Assembly: GCA_963788115.1 (NCBI GenBank)
Contig: CAWBFD010000004.1
Coordinates: 992,001-1,056,000, forward strand
From: CAWBFD01 sp963788115
GTDB lineage: Bacteria; Actinomycetota; Thermoleophilia; Solirubrobacterales; 70-9
Direction of reading: 5' to 3'
Length of the DNA: 64,000 bases
This document shows positions 50,927 to 58,950 of this stretch, piece by piece. The notes under the pieces were generated by a model, which was not told the DNA's origin, searched no databases, and worked only from the letters and a program-made list of their open reading frames with translations. The first letter of the stretch is position 1. Each line of letters opens with the position of its first letter. Both the position numbers and the translations under genes were made by a program.

Positions 50927-51978
50927 GCGAAGAGGAGCGTCGAGAGGACGACGCGCCGGCGGCCGAGGACGCCGGCGACAAGGAGGCCACCGAGCCCGAG
51001 GCCGCGGAGGAGCCCCGGCCCGCGGAGGCCGCGGAGGAGCCCCAGCCCGAGGCCGCGGAGGAGCCCCGGCCTGAGGAGGCCGCGGAGGAGCCCCAGCCCG
51101 CGGAGGCCGCGGAGGAGCCCCAGCCCGAGGCCGCGGAGGAGCCCCGGCCTGAGGAGGCCGCGGAGGAGCCCCAGCCCGTGGAGGCCGCGGAGGAGCCCCG
51201 GCCTGCCGAGGCCGCGGAGGAGCCTCAGCCCGCGGCCGCGGAGGAGCCTCAGCCCGCGGCCGCGGAGGAGCCCCGGCCCGCGGCCGCGGAGGAGCCCCGG
51301 CCCGAGGCCGCGGAGGAGCCCCAGCCCGTGGAGGCCGCGGATGAGCCCCAGCCCGAGCCCGCCCAAGAACGCCCGCCCGAGGCCGCCGAGGGATCGGCGC
51401 CTGCGTCCGAGCAGCCGCCCGGCGCGGAGCTGGACCCGATCGCGCTCGAGCCCGAGCGGGAGCTCTCGGCGGAGGAACGCGCCCGGCTAGAGGCCGAGGC
51501 GGAGGAGCGTGCCCGGCTCGAGGCCGAGGCCACGGCCGAGACCGGCGAGGAGCCGGTGGCTCGCCGCAGGCCCAAGGTCGAGCTCCCCGCGGATGCGCGC
51601 ATTCAGACAACCGGCAAGCGCAAGAGCTCGGTGGCGCGCGTGATCCTCGGGCCGGGCACCGGGAACGTCGAGATCAACGCCCGCCCGCTCGAGGACTACT
51701 TCCCGCGCCATCATCACCAGACGACGGCGAGGCAGGCTCTGATCACGTCCGGCTACGAGGGCGCGGTTGACGTCCGGGTCCGGGTCCACGGCGGCGGCAT
51801 CGCGGGCCAGGCCGGAGCGGTCCGCCACGGAATCGCACGGGCCCTGGTGGAGGTCGACCCCGAGCTGCGGGGAGAGCTCAAGCAGCGAGGGCTCCTCACA
51901 CGCGATGCCCGCCGCAAGGAGCGCCGCAAGGCGGGGCTCAAGAAGGCCCGCAAGCGCCCGCAGTTCTCGAAGCGCTGA
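50923..51978 (+). CDS. rpsI: 30S ribosomal protein S9 with a 222-residue acidic repeat extension
   Basis: The last 129 residues (223-351) are a complete uS9: TGKRKSSVARVILGPG, HHHQTTARQALITSG, VHGGGIAGQAGAVRHGIARA and the C-terminal RRKAGLKKARKRPQFSKR that reaches the P site. Ahead of it lie 222 extra residues. Residues 27-144 are 14 copies of an 8-9-residue acidic, Pro-rich unit (AAEEPQP/AAEEPRP). A Glu/Arg helical stretch (EERARLEAEAEERARLEAEA) follows. GTG 50923 overlaps the rplM stop as GTGA, so the extension is in the normal gene position. Typical bacterial S9 is about 130 residues, at most about 150 to 180 in actinobacteria. Confidence 0.95.
   Translation: MSEEERREDDAPAAEDAGDKEATEPEAAEEPRPAEAAEEPQPEAAEEPRPEEAAEEPQPAEAAEEPQPEAAEEPRPEEAAEEPQPVEAAEEPRPAEAAEEPQPAAAEEPQPAAAEEPRPAAAEEPRPEAAEEPQPVEAADEPQPEPAQERPPEAAEGSAPASEQPPGAELDPIALEPERELSAEERARLEAEAEERARLEAEATAETGEEPVARRRPKVELPADARIQTTGKRKSSVARVILGPGTGNVEINARPLEDYFPRHHHQTTARQALITSGYEGAVDVRVRVHGGGIAGQAGAVRHGIARALVEVDPELRGELKQRGLLTRDARRKERRKAGLKKARKRPQFSKR
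51001..51354 (+). repeat. In-frame tandem repeat inside rpsI (14 units of 24-27 nt)
   Basis: Each unit begins GAGGCCGCGGAGGAGCC or close variants and encodes the acidic heptamer AAEEP(R/Q)P with 1-2 variable residues. Units of 24 and 27 nt alternate, so the frame is always kept. Copies are almost identical at DNA level, including synonymous positions, implying recent expansion by slippage or recombination. Confidence 0.92.
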
Positions 51979-51992
51979 CGCCCTGGGACGAT

Positions 51993-52030
51993 TGATGGAT
52001 TGTCTGGCCGATGGGCAAGACAATCCATCA
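51993..52030. repeat. Perfect 13-bp inverted repeat between rpsI and glmM
   Basis: TGATGGATTGTCT (51993-52005) and AGACAATCCATCA (52018-52030) flank a 12-nt loop. The stem is AT-rich compared with its surroundings, and no T-tract follows. It lies 14 nt after the rpsI stop and ends 14 nt before the glmM ATG. It may be an RNA processing or attenuation hairpin separating ribosomal protein and cell-wall genes. Confidence 0.75.
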
Positions 52031-52044
52031 GTGAGTGGGAGGGG

Positions 52045-53412
52045 ATGACCTCGACAACGACTCAGAAGCTCTTCGGCACCGATGGCGTTCGGGGGGTCGC
52101 GGGCGAGCTCCTGACCGCCGAGCTGGCGGTTGCGCTCGGGCACGCTGCGGCGACGGCGACCGAGACGCCTCGCCCACAGGTACTGATCGTGCGCGACACG
52201 CGCGAGAGCGGCCCGATGCTCGAGTCGGCCCTGGCGGCGGGCGTCGCGCAGGGGGGCGGCGATGCCTGGCTGGGCGGGGTCCTGCCAACACCGGCCGCCT
52301 CGATCCTGGTACGCCGCCTGGGGTTGGATCTCGCCGCGGTCGTCTCCGCCTCTCACAATCCGTGGCGCGACAACGGGATCAAGTTCTTTGGGGCGGACGG
52401 GCGCAAGCTCGACGACGCGACCGAGGAGCGGATGGAATCGCTCGTCTGGGCCTACTTGGCCACTGACGAGGTCGAACACACTGGGGAGGGGAAGCCGACC
52501 CCTGACATCGGCCGCGTCCGCGCCCTTGAGGCCGCCCTCGCCGACTACCTCCGCGAGCTCGCCGGGACCTTCCGTCTCGACCTCTCCGGCACGCACGTGG
52601 TGCTCGACTGCGCCCACGGCGCCACCTATCGCGCGGGCCCGGCGATCTTCGAACAGCTCGGCGCGCGGGTCGAGGCGATCGGCCGTGAGCCCGATGGGCG
52701 CAACATCAACGACGGTTGCGGCTCGACCCATCCGGAGCACCTCGCCGAGCGGATCGCCGATGCCGGCGCGGACCTCGGCTTCAGCTTCGACGGCGACGGC
52801 GACCGGGTGATCGCCGTCGACCGCAACGGCGCGATCCACGACGGCGACGAGCTGATCGCGCTCGGCGCCCGTCACCTGGCCGAGCAGGACCGGCTCGAGG
52901 GGGGCGTAGTGGTCACGGTCATGACCAACTACGGCTTCCACCGGGCGATGTCCGATGCGGGGATCGAGGTCGAGACGACCGACGTCGGCGACCGCCAAGT
53001 GATCGCGGCGCTCGAGCGGCGCCAGTGGACGCTCGGTGGCGAGCAGTCGGGGCACGTCATCTGGCGCGAGTTCGCTCCTACGGGCGACGGGATCGCCGCC
53101 GCGCTGCTCGTGATGCAGGCGCTGGGCGGCCGTGACCTGGCCGAGACCCAACCGATCGAGCGGCTGCCGCAGGTGCTGCGAAACGTCGAGGTCGCCGACC
53201 GCGGCGCCGTCGCCGACGCCTCGGAGCTCTGGAGCGCGGTCGATCGCGAGAGCGCGGACCTCGACGGGCGCGGCCGTGTCCTCGTGCGGCCATCGGGAAC
53301 CGAACCCCTGGTCCGGGTGATGGTCGAGGCCCCGGACGCCGATGAGGCGAAGGCGGTGTGCGACCGCCTCATCTCGATCGCGGAGCGCGAACTGAACGGC
53401 CGTGCGCGATAG
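52045..53412 (+). CDS. glmM: Phosphoglucosamine mutase
   Basis: Converts glucosamine-6-phosphate to glucosamine-1-phosphate for UDP-GlcNAc. It has 455 residues. LFGTDGVRGVAG opens the protein, SASHNPWRDNGIKFFG holds the phosphoserine loop, and FDGDGDRVI the metal-binding loop. GGEQSGHVI and RPSGTEPLVRVMVEA bind sugar and phosphate. ATG 52045 has GGGAGGGG upstream; a start further out would read into the inverted repeat. It is followed by glmS, so the two steps are linked. Confidence 0.96.
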   Translation: MTSTTTQKLFGTDGVRGVAGELLTAELAVALGHAAATATETPRPQVLIVRDTRESGPMLESALAAGVAQGGGDAWLGGVLPTPAASILVRRLGLDLAAVVSASHNPWRDNGIKFFGADGRKLDDATEERMESLVWAYLATDEVEHTGEGKPTPDIGRVRALEAALADYLRELAGTFRLDLSGTHVVLDCAHGATYRAGPAIFEQLGARVEAIGREPDGRNINDGCGSTHPEHLAERIADAGADLGFSFDGDGDRVIAVDRNGAIHDGDELIALGARHLAEQDRLEGGVVVTVMTNYGFHRAMSDAGIEVETTDVGDRQVIAALERRQWTLGGEQSGHVIWREFAPTGDGIAAALLVMQALGGRDLAETQPIERLPQVLRNVEVADRGAVADASELWSAVDRESADLDGRGRVLVRPSGTEPLVRVMVEAPDADEAKAVCDRLISIAERELNGRAR

Positions 53413-53446
53413 ATCGGCGCCCACGCTCTACCCTTAAGCGCCTCTG

Positions 53447-55306
53447 ATGTGCGGCATCGTCGGATACGTGGGTGATCGTCCGTGCCGCGACCTGCTGGTC
53501 GCCGGCCTCGAGAAGCTCGAGTACCGGGGCTACGACTCCGCCGGGATCTCGCTGCTCGATGACGGGCGAATCGACTCCGTCCGCGCGGTGGGCAACCTCG
53601 CCAACCTGCGCACGGCCGTCGGCATGGCCGAGAACGGCGATGGCGCCGTCGCCGTCGCCGCGCCCGCCGCGACCACCGGCCTCGCCCACACCCGCTGGGC
53701 GACACATGGCCGCGTCACCGAGGAGAACGCCCACCCGCACGGGGACTGCTCGGACCGGATCCATATCGTCCTCAACGGGATCGTCGAGAACCACTCCGAG
53801 CTTCGCCGGGAGCTCAAGGCCGAGGGCCACTCCTTCAGCTCGGAGACCGACGCGGAGATCGTCGCTCACCTGATCGAGCGCCACGACGACGGAGACCTGA
53901 CCGAGGCCGTGCGGGGCGCCTTCGGGGAACTGCGGGGCCACTACGCATTCGTTGCCATGCACGCCGATCATCCGGGCACCTTGGTGGCTGGGCGGCAGGA
54001 GTGTCCGCTCGTCGTCGGGCTCGGCGACGGCGAGACATATCTCGCCTCCGCGATCTCCGCGTTCCTGTCCCAGACGCGCCGGGCGCTCGTGATCGATAAC
54101 GGCGAGATCGTCACCATCGACCCATCCGGGGCCACGATCATGGATGCCGCCGGGCACTCCGTTTCGCGCGAGCCGGACGAGGTGGACTGGGACGAGGACG
54201 CCGCAGAGAAGGGCGGCTTCGAGACCTTCATGCTCAAGGAGATCCATGAGCAGCCGGACGCGGTTGCGGAGACGATCACGGATCGCCTCCCCTCGCTGGA
54301 CCGCGTCGACCTCTCCGAGCTCGAGCTCTCGGATGACTTCGCCACACGCCTGCGGCGAATCGTGATCGTCGCCTGCGGCACCTCGTACCACGCTGGTCTT
54401 GTCGGCCGCTACGCGATCGAGCAGTGGGCACGGGTGCCGGTCGAGATGGACATCGCATCCGAGTACCGGCACCGCGACCCTGTGATCGGCGCTGACGATC
54501 TCGTGATCGGAATCACCCAATCCGGTGAGACCGCCGACACGCTGGCGGCGATGCGTCTCGCTCGCGAGCAGGGTGCGACGGTGCTGGCCCTCACCAACGT
54601 CATGGGCAGCCAGGCGACCCGCGACGCCGACGCGGTTCTGTTCACCCGTGCCGGCCTCGAGATCGGGGTCGCCGCGACCAAGACGTTCACCAGCCAGGTC
54701 GCGGCGATGTACCTGCTCGGCCTGTGGCTGGCGCAGGCCCGCGGGACCCTGCCTGCAGAGCGGATCGAGGAGCTGATCGCGGATCTGAAGCGAATCCCGT
54801 CGAGGATCGAGCGCACGCTGGCCTCGATCGATCAGCCTGTGAGAGCGATCGCCGAGGCGGAGCACGAGGGACGCTTCTTCCTCTATCTCGGGCGCAACAT
54901 CGGCCTGCCCGTGTGTCTGGAGGGGGCGCTGAAGCTCAAGGAGATCTCCTACATCCCGACCGACGCGTACGCGGCCGGCGAGATGAAGCACGGGCCGATC
55001 GCGCTGCTCGACGAGTCGACGCCGGTGGTCTGCGTCGCCACCGACAGCCCCGTGCTCGAGAAGATGCTCTCGAACATGGCCGAGGTGAGCGTCCGCGGAG
55101 CCGACGTGATCGCCATCGCCACCGAGGGGGCGGACACCGTTGCCGAGGCAGCCGACCAGGTCCTCTTCGTGCCCAGGTCCGACTGGGTGCTCCAGCCGAT
55201 CCTGGCGATCCTGCCGCTCCAGCTCCTCGCGTACCACATCGCCCGTCTCAACGGGCTCAACGTAGACCAGCCCCGGAACCTGGCGAAGACCGTCACCGTC
55301 GAGTGA
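53447..55306 (+). CDS. glmS: Glutamine-fructose-6-phosphate aminotransferase
   Basis: First step of amino-sugar synthesis. It has 619 residues. The N-terminal glutaminase begins MCGIVGYVG with Cys2 as nucleophile; HTRWATHG and the HGDCSDRIHIVLNGIVENHS block are present. Two SIS domains follow with ACGTSYHAGLVG and CLEGALKLKEISYIPTDAYA. The protein ends DQPRNLAKTVTVE, as in all GlmS. TACCCT (53429-53434) lies 12 nt before the ATG. There is no room for a glmS ribozyme in the 34-nt gap after glmM. Confidence 0.97.
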   Translation: MCGIVGYVGDRPCRDLLVAGLEKLEYRGYDSAGISLLDDGRIDSVRAVGNLANLRTAVGMAENGDGAVAVAAPAATTGLAHTRWATHGRVTEENAHPHGDCSDRIHIVLNGIVENHSELRRELKAEGHSFSSETDAEIVAHLIERHDDGDLTEAVRGAFGELRGHYAFVAMHADHPGTLVAGRQECPLVVGLGDGETYLASAISAFLSQTRRALVIDNGEIVTIDPSGATIMDAAGHSVSREPDEVDWDEDAAEKGGFETFMLKEIHEQPDAVAETITDRLPSLDRVDLSELELSDDFATRLRRIVIVACGTSYHAGLVGRYAIEQWARVPVEMDIASEYRHRDPVIGADDLVIGITQSGETADTLAAMRLAREQGATVLALTNVMGSQATRDADAVLFTRAGLEIGVAATKTFTSQVAAMYLLGLWLAQARGTLPAERIEELIADLKRIPSRIERTLASIDQPVRAIAEAEHEGRFFLYLGRNIGLPVCLEGALKLKEISYIPTDAYAAGEMKHGPIALLDESTPVVCVATDSPVLEKMLSNMAEVSVRGADVIAIATEGADTVAEAADQVLFVPRSDWVLQPILAILPLQLLAYHIARLNGLNVDQPRNLAKTVTVE

Positions 55307-55407
55307 CGGGGCCTCGGACGTGTCGGCGCGGGCTCCTGGCCTGCTGGCGGTGCGCGTTTCCTCTCGCACGCGAATGGGAAAAGCCACCCCCCAAGACGCT
55401 CCCGGCT

Positions 55408-57012
55408 GTGAGCACGGGCCCGCCGACCCCCGGCCGGGCCCTCCCCGTCCTGCTCGCGCTCGTTCTGGTGGCGGTGGCGATGGCGGCCTGCGGCGAGGGC
55501 GAAAGCCCGTCGAGCAAGCTCGCCGGCCTGACCCCGCCTGACGCCCCGCTTTACGTCGAGGGAGCCGTGCGGCCCAGCGATGACCAGCGCGAGGCGATCG
55601 AGTCGCTGACATCGAGCGTGGCCGGCATCTCGGACCCCGGTGAGCTGCTCGAGGCCGAGGTCGAGACCGTGCTCGGAGGATCAGACCTCACCTTCACCGA
55701 AGACATCGAGCCTTGGCTCGGGCACCGTGCGGCCCTGTTCGTACGCTCGTTCGAGACCTCACGTGCGCTCGGAGGGATGCCCGATGTCGCAGCAGCGGTG
55801 GAGGTCGCCGATGCCGACGCGGCAACGGAGTTCATCGACGACTTGGCCGAGGGTGGTCTTTTCAGCGGTCCAAGCCGCAGCTACGAGGGTCACACCTACC
55901 TGTCCGAGAGCGACACCGGCGGCACTGTTATAGGCCTGGTCGGTGACGCGCTCGTTGTCGGCACCGAAGGCTCGCTCAAGGCGGCGGTCGACGCGTCATC
56001 TGGCGAGTCGCTTGCGGATTCGGAGGCGTTCGACACCGGAATCGGGGCGCTCCCGGGCGATCCGCTGCTGACGGCCTACGTCGATCTCGATACGGCGTTG
56101 GACGCGACCGTCGAGGCCGGCGGGACGTCGGCGGCCGGCGCGGCAGCCGCCCGGGGCCTCATGAGCCCGCTGTTCGAGGAGCCGATCGCGGCGGGCCTCG
56201 AGGTCCTCCCCGACGGCGTGGACCTCGACGTGGCGCTGGCCACGGGCGAGGGGCTGGCAACCCGGGCCACCCCGCTGCTCGAGAGCGTCCCTGGGGACGC
56301 TTGGTTCGCCTGGGGATTCAGCGATGCGGGTGAGACCGCGAAGGGCGCTGTCGCCAAGCTCGAGGCCGCCAGCGCCGAGACCGGCCGCGGCGACCTGAGA
56401 CCCGGATCGGTCGCCCGGGAGGTCCGGGCGGTGACCGGGCTCAACCTCAGCCGCGACGTGCTCTCCCTGGTCGGCGACGCTGCCGTCTTCATTCGGGGGG
56501 TGGGCGAGCGCGACCTGGAGTTCGGCGCCGATCTGGAGGTGACGGCATCCGGGAGCGCTATGCGGACGCTGGGCTCGGCCCGCACCGCGATCGGCGAGCT
56601 GCCGGGAACGGTGGTCGGCCCTCCGCTAGGCGACGTTAAGGCGGGGTTCTCAGCCACCGGCTCGTCCGGGTCCGGGGCCATCAACGTCGCGCACGGGGAG
56701 GACCTGATCCGGGTCGCGCTTGCCTCGAGCCCCAGGCCGATCGAGTCCGAGGCGATGGCGGGGACCCTCTCAGACGACGAGACCTTCCAAGCGGCGATCG
56801 ATGCCCTGAGCGAGGAGTTCAGCCCCCTCGGCTTCATCGACCTCGATGGGTTGATCGAGGCCGCGAGCGGCGCCCTGTCGCAGGACGGCGAGCTGCTCGA
56901 TCCGGTCGCCAGGCAACTCCTCTCGCGGCTGGCGTTCGCGGCCGTCGGCGCCCATTCCACCGGCGAGGGCGACGGCTTCGTGGTCAGGGGCGCGCTCCGC
57001 CTTGATCAGTGA
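55408..57012 (+). CDS. DUF3352 family lipoprotein
   Basis: An exported lipoprotein of 534 residues. A short signal peptide (ALPVLLALVLVAVAMAAC) ends with a lipobox Cys. The large domain matches the DUF3352 pattern seen in actinobacteria: an early LTPPDAPLYVEGAVRPSDDQ, FTEDIEPWLGHRAALF, and later RPIESEAMAGTLSDDETFQA. Its function is unknown. GTG 55408 fits the signal peptide; GTG 55303, overlapping glmS as GTGA in the same frame, would add 35 residues. It ends 11 nt into acpS. Confidence 0.8.
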   Translation: MSTGPPTPGRALPVLLALVLVAVAMAACGEGESPSSKLAGLTPPDAPLYVEGAVRPSDDQREAIESLTSSVAGISDPGELLEAEVETVLGGSDLTFTEDIEPWLGHRAALFVRSFETSRALGGMPDVAAAVEVADADAATEFIDDLAEGGLFSGPSRSYEGHTYLSESDTGGTVIGLVGDALVVGTEGSLKAAVDASSGESLADSEAFDTGIGALPGDPLLTAYVDLDTALDATVEAGGTSAAGAAAARGLMSPLFEEPIAAGLEVLPDGVDLDVALATGEGLATRATPLLESVPGDAWFAWGFSDAGETAKGAVAKLEAASAETGRGDLRPGSVAREVRAVTGLNLSRDVLSLVGDAAVFIRGVGERDLEFGADLEVTASGSAMRTLGSARTAIGELPGTVVGPPLGDVKAGFSATGSSGSGAINVAHGEDLIRVALASSPRPIESEAMAGTLSDDETFQAAIDALSEEFSPLGFIDLDGLIEAASGALSQDGELLDPVARQLLSRLAFAAVGAHSTGEGDGFVVRGALRLDQ

Positions 57013-57397
57013 TCACACCACGCATCAATTGACTGACGGGATCGGCATCGACCTGATCGAGATCGAGCGACTCGAGCTGGCGCTGGAGCGCCGCCCGGGC
57101 CTGGCCGACCGCATCTTCCGTGCCGGGGAGCTCGCCTACGCGGGCTCGCGGCGACGCCCTGGGCCGCACCTGGCGGCACGCTTCGCGGCCAAGGAGGCGG
57201 CGCTGAAGGCGCTGGGGATTGGCGGCCTCGGGTTGCGCGAGATCGAGGTCGAGGGGGGCGACCGCGAGCCGCCGCGGCTGCGACTCCATGGCCGCGCCGC
57301 TGAGGAGGCCGAGCGGCGGGGGCTGACGCTGGCGGTTTCGCTCACCCATTCGCGGGGAATGGCGGGTGCCGTCGTGATCGCGCGCAGCGACCCGTGA
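57002..57397 (+). CDS. acpS: Holo-[acyl-carrier-protein] synthase
   Basis: Transfers phosphopantetheine to acyl carrier protein. It has 131 residues. DGIGIDLIEIERLELALERR has the metal-binding Asp, and ARFAAKEAALKALG the catalytic Glu-Lys block; SLTHSRGMAGAVVIA closes the fold. The start may be TTG 57002 (overlapping the lipoprotein gene) or TTG 57029 just before the conserved core; neither has a clear ribosome-binding site. The following nnr gene is often its neighbour in actinobacteria. Confidence 0.92.
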   Translation: MISDHTTHQLTDGIGIDLIEIERLELALERRPGLADRIFRAGELAYAGSRRRPGPHLAARFAAKEAALKALGIGGLGLREIEVEGGDREPPRLRLHGRAAEEAERRGLTLAVSLTHSRGMAGAVVIARSDP

Positions 57398-57441
57398 TCT
57401 CCGCCCAAGCCGCGCGCCGCTCGCAATACGCTCCGGGCACG

Positions 57442-58950
57442 ATGGAGCCGTGGCTTGAGCCGCTGTATGACGCCCGCGGGATGCGCGGGGCCGACTCGTG
57501 GGCGATCAACGACCGTGGGGTTCCGTCGCTGGAGCTGATGGAGGCGGCCGGCGAGGCGGTCGCCACGGCGGTCCGCGAGACCGCCCGCCCCGGGCCCGTG
57601 CGGATCGTATGCGGCAAGGGCAACAACGCGGGCGACGGTCTCGTCGCCGCTCGCCTTCTAACGCAAACCGGGTTCGACGTCGAGACCCTGCTGTTGTGGC
57701 CGGCGGCCGAGCTCTCCGGCGACGCCGGCGTGAATCTCGGGCGCCTCGACGGCGCAGTTCGCGAGCCTGGCGGGGCCATCGGTGCCGTCCTCGAGGAGTC
57801 GGGCGCGATCGTCGATGCGATCTTCGGCACCGGCTTCTCCGGGGCCCCGCGGGCTCCGGCGGACGCGGCGATCGCCGCCATCAACGCCTGCCCCGCGCCG
57901 GTGATCGCCGCCGACATCGCTTCCGGCGTCGACGCCTCGAGCGGCGAGGTCGCCGACGCTGCGGTCGAGGCCGACGTCACCGTCAGCTTCCACGCCGCCA
58001 AGCTCGGCCATTGGATCTCCCCGGGCAAGGCGTACACCGGTGACCTCCGCGTGTCGCCGATCGGGATCCCCGACGGAGCCCGGGCGGAGCCAGCCGGCGG
58101 CCTGATCGGGCCGGGTGTGCTCGAGCTGGCGCCTCGACGTCGGCCCGGATCGACCAAGTTCACCTCCGGACAGGCGTTGATCGTGGGGGGCTCTCGAGGG
58201 CTCACGGGGGCGGTCTGCATGGCGGGTGAGGCTGCGATCCGGGCCGGTGCCGGGTACGCGACCGTGGCGGTGCCCGCCGATCTCGAGCCGATCTTCGAGG
58301 TCAAGCTCACCGAGGTCATGTCCCGCGGGTTCGATGGCGCCACGGGTCGTCTGGCGACCTCCGACCGGGCTGCGATCGCCGACTCGGCGGCGCGCGCGGC
58401 CTCGGTCGTGCTCGGGCCGGGCCTCGGCCGCGATCCCGACTCGCTCGAGCTTGCACGAGCCCTGGCCGGCGAGCTCGAGGCGCCGCTGCTTATCGACGCC
58501 GACGGGCTCAACGCGCACGCCGGGCGCCTCCACGCGCTCGCCGATCGCTCCGCGCCAACCGTGCTCACCCCGCACGAGGGCGAGCTCGGGCGATTGCTCG
58601 AGCGCGAGTCGGCCGAGGTCGCCGCCCACCGGCTGGCGAGCGCGCGCGACGCCGCCGAGCAGTCGGGCGCGATCGTCGTGCTCAAGGGCGACGACACCCT
58701 GGTCGCGGGAGGGGGGCGGCTTGCGATCAGTCGCGGCGGCGCCCCCGGGTTGGCGACCGCCGGTACCGGGGACGTTCTCTCCGGTGTCATCGGGGCGTTT
58801 CTCGCGCGCGGGATGGCGCCGTTCGATGCCGCCTGCGCCGGGGTCTTCGCGCAGCGACGCGCGGGAGCGCTGGCCGCCGAGCGGCTCGGCGCGGCCGAGT
58901 CCGTGATCGCGACCGAGGTGATCGCCTCGCTGCCGGAGGCGCTGGCATGA
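57442..58950 (+). CDS. nnr: Bifunctional NAD(P)H-hydrate epimerase / ADP-dependent dehydratase
   Basis: Repairs damaged NAD(P)HX. It has 502 residues. The N-terminal epimerase (YjeF_N) has SLELMEAAGEAVA and VCGKGNNAGDGLVAARLL. The C-terminal dehydratase (ribokinase-like) has TSGQALIVGGSRGLTGAVCM, VLGPGLGRDPDS, LTPHEGELGRLL and GTGDVLSGVIGAFLARG. ATG 57442 fits the family N-terminus and has TACGCT (57427-57432) 9 nt upstream; GTG 57394, overlapping acpS as GTGA, would add 16 residues. It is coupled to alr by ATGA. Confidence 0.93.
   Translation: MEPWLEPLYDARGMRGADSWAINDRGVPSLELMEAAGEAVATAVRETARPGPVRIVCGKGNNAGDGLVAARLLTQTGFDVETLLLWPAAELSGDAGVNLGRLDGAVREPGGAIGAVLEESGAIVDAIFGTGFSGAPRAPADAAIAAINACPAPVIAADIASGVDASSGEVADAAVEADVTVSFHAAKLGHWISPGKAYTGDLRVSPIGIPDGARAEPAGGLIGPGVLELAPRRRPGSTKFTSGQALIVGGSRGLTGAVCMAGEAAIRAGAGYATVAVPADLEPIFEVKLTEVMSRGFDGATGRLATSDRAAIADSAARAASVVLGPGLGRDPDSLELARALAGELEAPLLIDADGLNAHAGRLHALADRSAPTVLTPHEGELGRLLERESAEVAAHRLASARDAAEQSGAIVVLKGDDTLVAGGGRLAISRGGAPGLATAGTGDVLSGVIGAFLARGMAPFDAACAGVFAQRRAGALAAERLGAAESVIATEVIASLPEALA

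Noticed and set aside
51001..51354. CRISPR array or noncoding satellite in the rpsI region
   Set aside because: There are no unique spacers, units are contiguous and of 24/27 nt, and the frame is open through to a complete S9 core. It is a coding repeat.
53413..53446. glmS ribozyme upstream of glmS
   Set aside because: Only 34 nt separate glmM from glmS, too short for the ribozyme, and none of its conserved core is visible.
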